From CAZGHF01 sp964525595 (lineage in GTDB: Bacteria; Patescibacteriota; Minisyncoccia; UBA6257; GWB1-50-10): a stretch of DNA of 64,000 nucleotides. This document shows, in pieces, positions 63,600 to 64,000 of the stretch. The notes below the pieces were generated by a model. It made no database searches and was not told the DNA's origin. It worked only from the letters and a program-made list of their open reading frames with translations. The translations under genes and the position numbers were made by a program. Every line of letters starts with the position of its first letter. Within the stretch, counting starts at the first letter, position 1. The stretch spans positions 15,082-79,081 of the forward strand of contig CAZGHF010000002.1 of assembly GCA_964525595.1 (NCBI GenBank), read 5' to 3'.

Positions 63600-64000
63600 T
63601 AGTCTTTTTCGGGTAAGGTTTTAAATCGGGTGCGGGAGTAATTTTCGATTTCACTGAGTTTCAGGGGAGTTGTGGCGTTGCCGGTGCGGATGTAGAAATA
63701 TTCAATGCCGTCGTTTTTCAAATAAACCGGCCGTTCGCTGGCGATTGCCTGAACAACGCAGATTTCATTCTCATCAAAATTATGAAAAGAAACATTCACC
63801 TTATCACGGAATTCCGGACCAATCATGCTATTGAAAATGTTAGTGAAATGGTTTTCGAAACTATCACTGTTTTCTTTTGAGAGCGTTTTGTAATCTTTGG
63901 TGAGACCGACCGGCTTTCTTTTATCGTCCACGCCGATTATGATGTGGCCGCCTTTGGAATTAAGGAATGCGGAAATCGTTTTCATTATCGTTTTCTCCAA
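63599..64000 (-). CDS. AlbA_2 (Schlafen AlbA-like) domain protein, 5' end possibly outside
   Basis: At least 133 residues of an AlbA_2 domain protein: ISAFLNSKGGHIIIGVDDKR near the start, then GPEFRDKVNVSF, VVQAIASERPVYLKNDG, and EYFYIRTGNATTPL. The domain is found in putative nucleic-acid-binding or ATP-dependent transcriptional regulators. The frame is open to the window edge, so the N-terminus may continue. It is coupled to the M23 gene. Confidence 0.8.
   Translation of the reverse strand: MEKTIMKTISAFLNSKGGHIIIGVDDKRKPVGLTKDYKTLSKENSDSFENHFTNIFNSMIGPEFRDKVNVSFHNFDENEICVVQAIASERPVYLKNDGIEYFYIRTGNATTPLKLSEIENYSRTRFKTLPEKD

Overview
The window reads as a bacterial chromosome fragment from the Patescibacteria (Candidate Phyla Radiation), most likely a Parcubacteria-like lineage assembled from a metagenome. 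The support is a set of compact genes with 1-30 base overlaps, a short prolyl-tRNA synthetase without the usual editing insert, DUF4012, DUF5652 and UPF0182 proteins, large Cys-rich proteins of a kind I associate with this group, a minimal mraZ-rsmH-ftsL-ftsI-murF cluster, and short palindromic repeats lying inside genes. TGA is used as an ordinary stop (mreB, mreC), so there is no UGA recoding. A run of ten Ns at 35807-35816 marks a scaffold join.

Layout. 1-11.6 kb: an anchored LamG-like surface protein, then a long plus-strand run with proS, the elongation module mreB-mreC-mreD-mrdA, greA, lysS, a cytidylyltransferase, serS and an ftsQ-like gene. mreB carries an in-frame TAA. 11.7-14.8 kb: single genes with GC-rich codon use, each with its own promoter and hairpin terminator, around a SAM riboswitch and metK. 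14.9-28 kb: an accessory island rich in DNA-modification and nuclease genes. 28-41.8 kb: housekeeping genes (rarA, UPF0182, a cold-shock protein, ASCH, cupin, redoxin, a glycosyltransferase broken by the scaffold gap, a pseudopilin, then grpE-dnaK-dnaJ with grpE frameshifted). 41.9-43.5 kb: an orphan gene and an L10-leader-controlled rplJ-rplL operon. 43.6-55.4 kb: tRNA-Val, the mraZ division cluster, tRNA-Glu, rsmI, envelope glycosyltransferases, DUF4012, lepA, an ftsB-like gene and tRNA-Gly. 55.4-64 kb: a lipoprotein, Nudix and HD hydrolases, two large Cys-rich paralogues, a membrane protein, an M23 peptidase and an AlbA_2 protein.

The island is the most unusual part. Its first module has two copies of a 60-base palindrome-bearing repeat, each followed by an AbrB-like reading frame (one cut to 17 codons) and a different payload gene. 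The second payload converges on a gene fusing a complete LexA repressor (DNA-binding domain, Ala-Gly cleavage site, Ser/Lys protease) to a DNA methyltransferase. Two direct-repeat operators flank the divergent promoter between that fusion and a small HNH nuclease gene. Next come a PD-(D/E)XK nuclease fused to a DGQHR (DndB-like) domain and a phosphatase-like gene. A tight operon follows, with a Vsr endonuclease fused to a cytosine-5 methyltransferase, a soluble histidine kinase with two GHKL ATPase domains, and a receiver-domain protein. Together they suggest restriction or defence coupled to SOS signalling on one side and to phosphorelay signalling on the other. That coupling is inferred from domains and gene order only.
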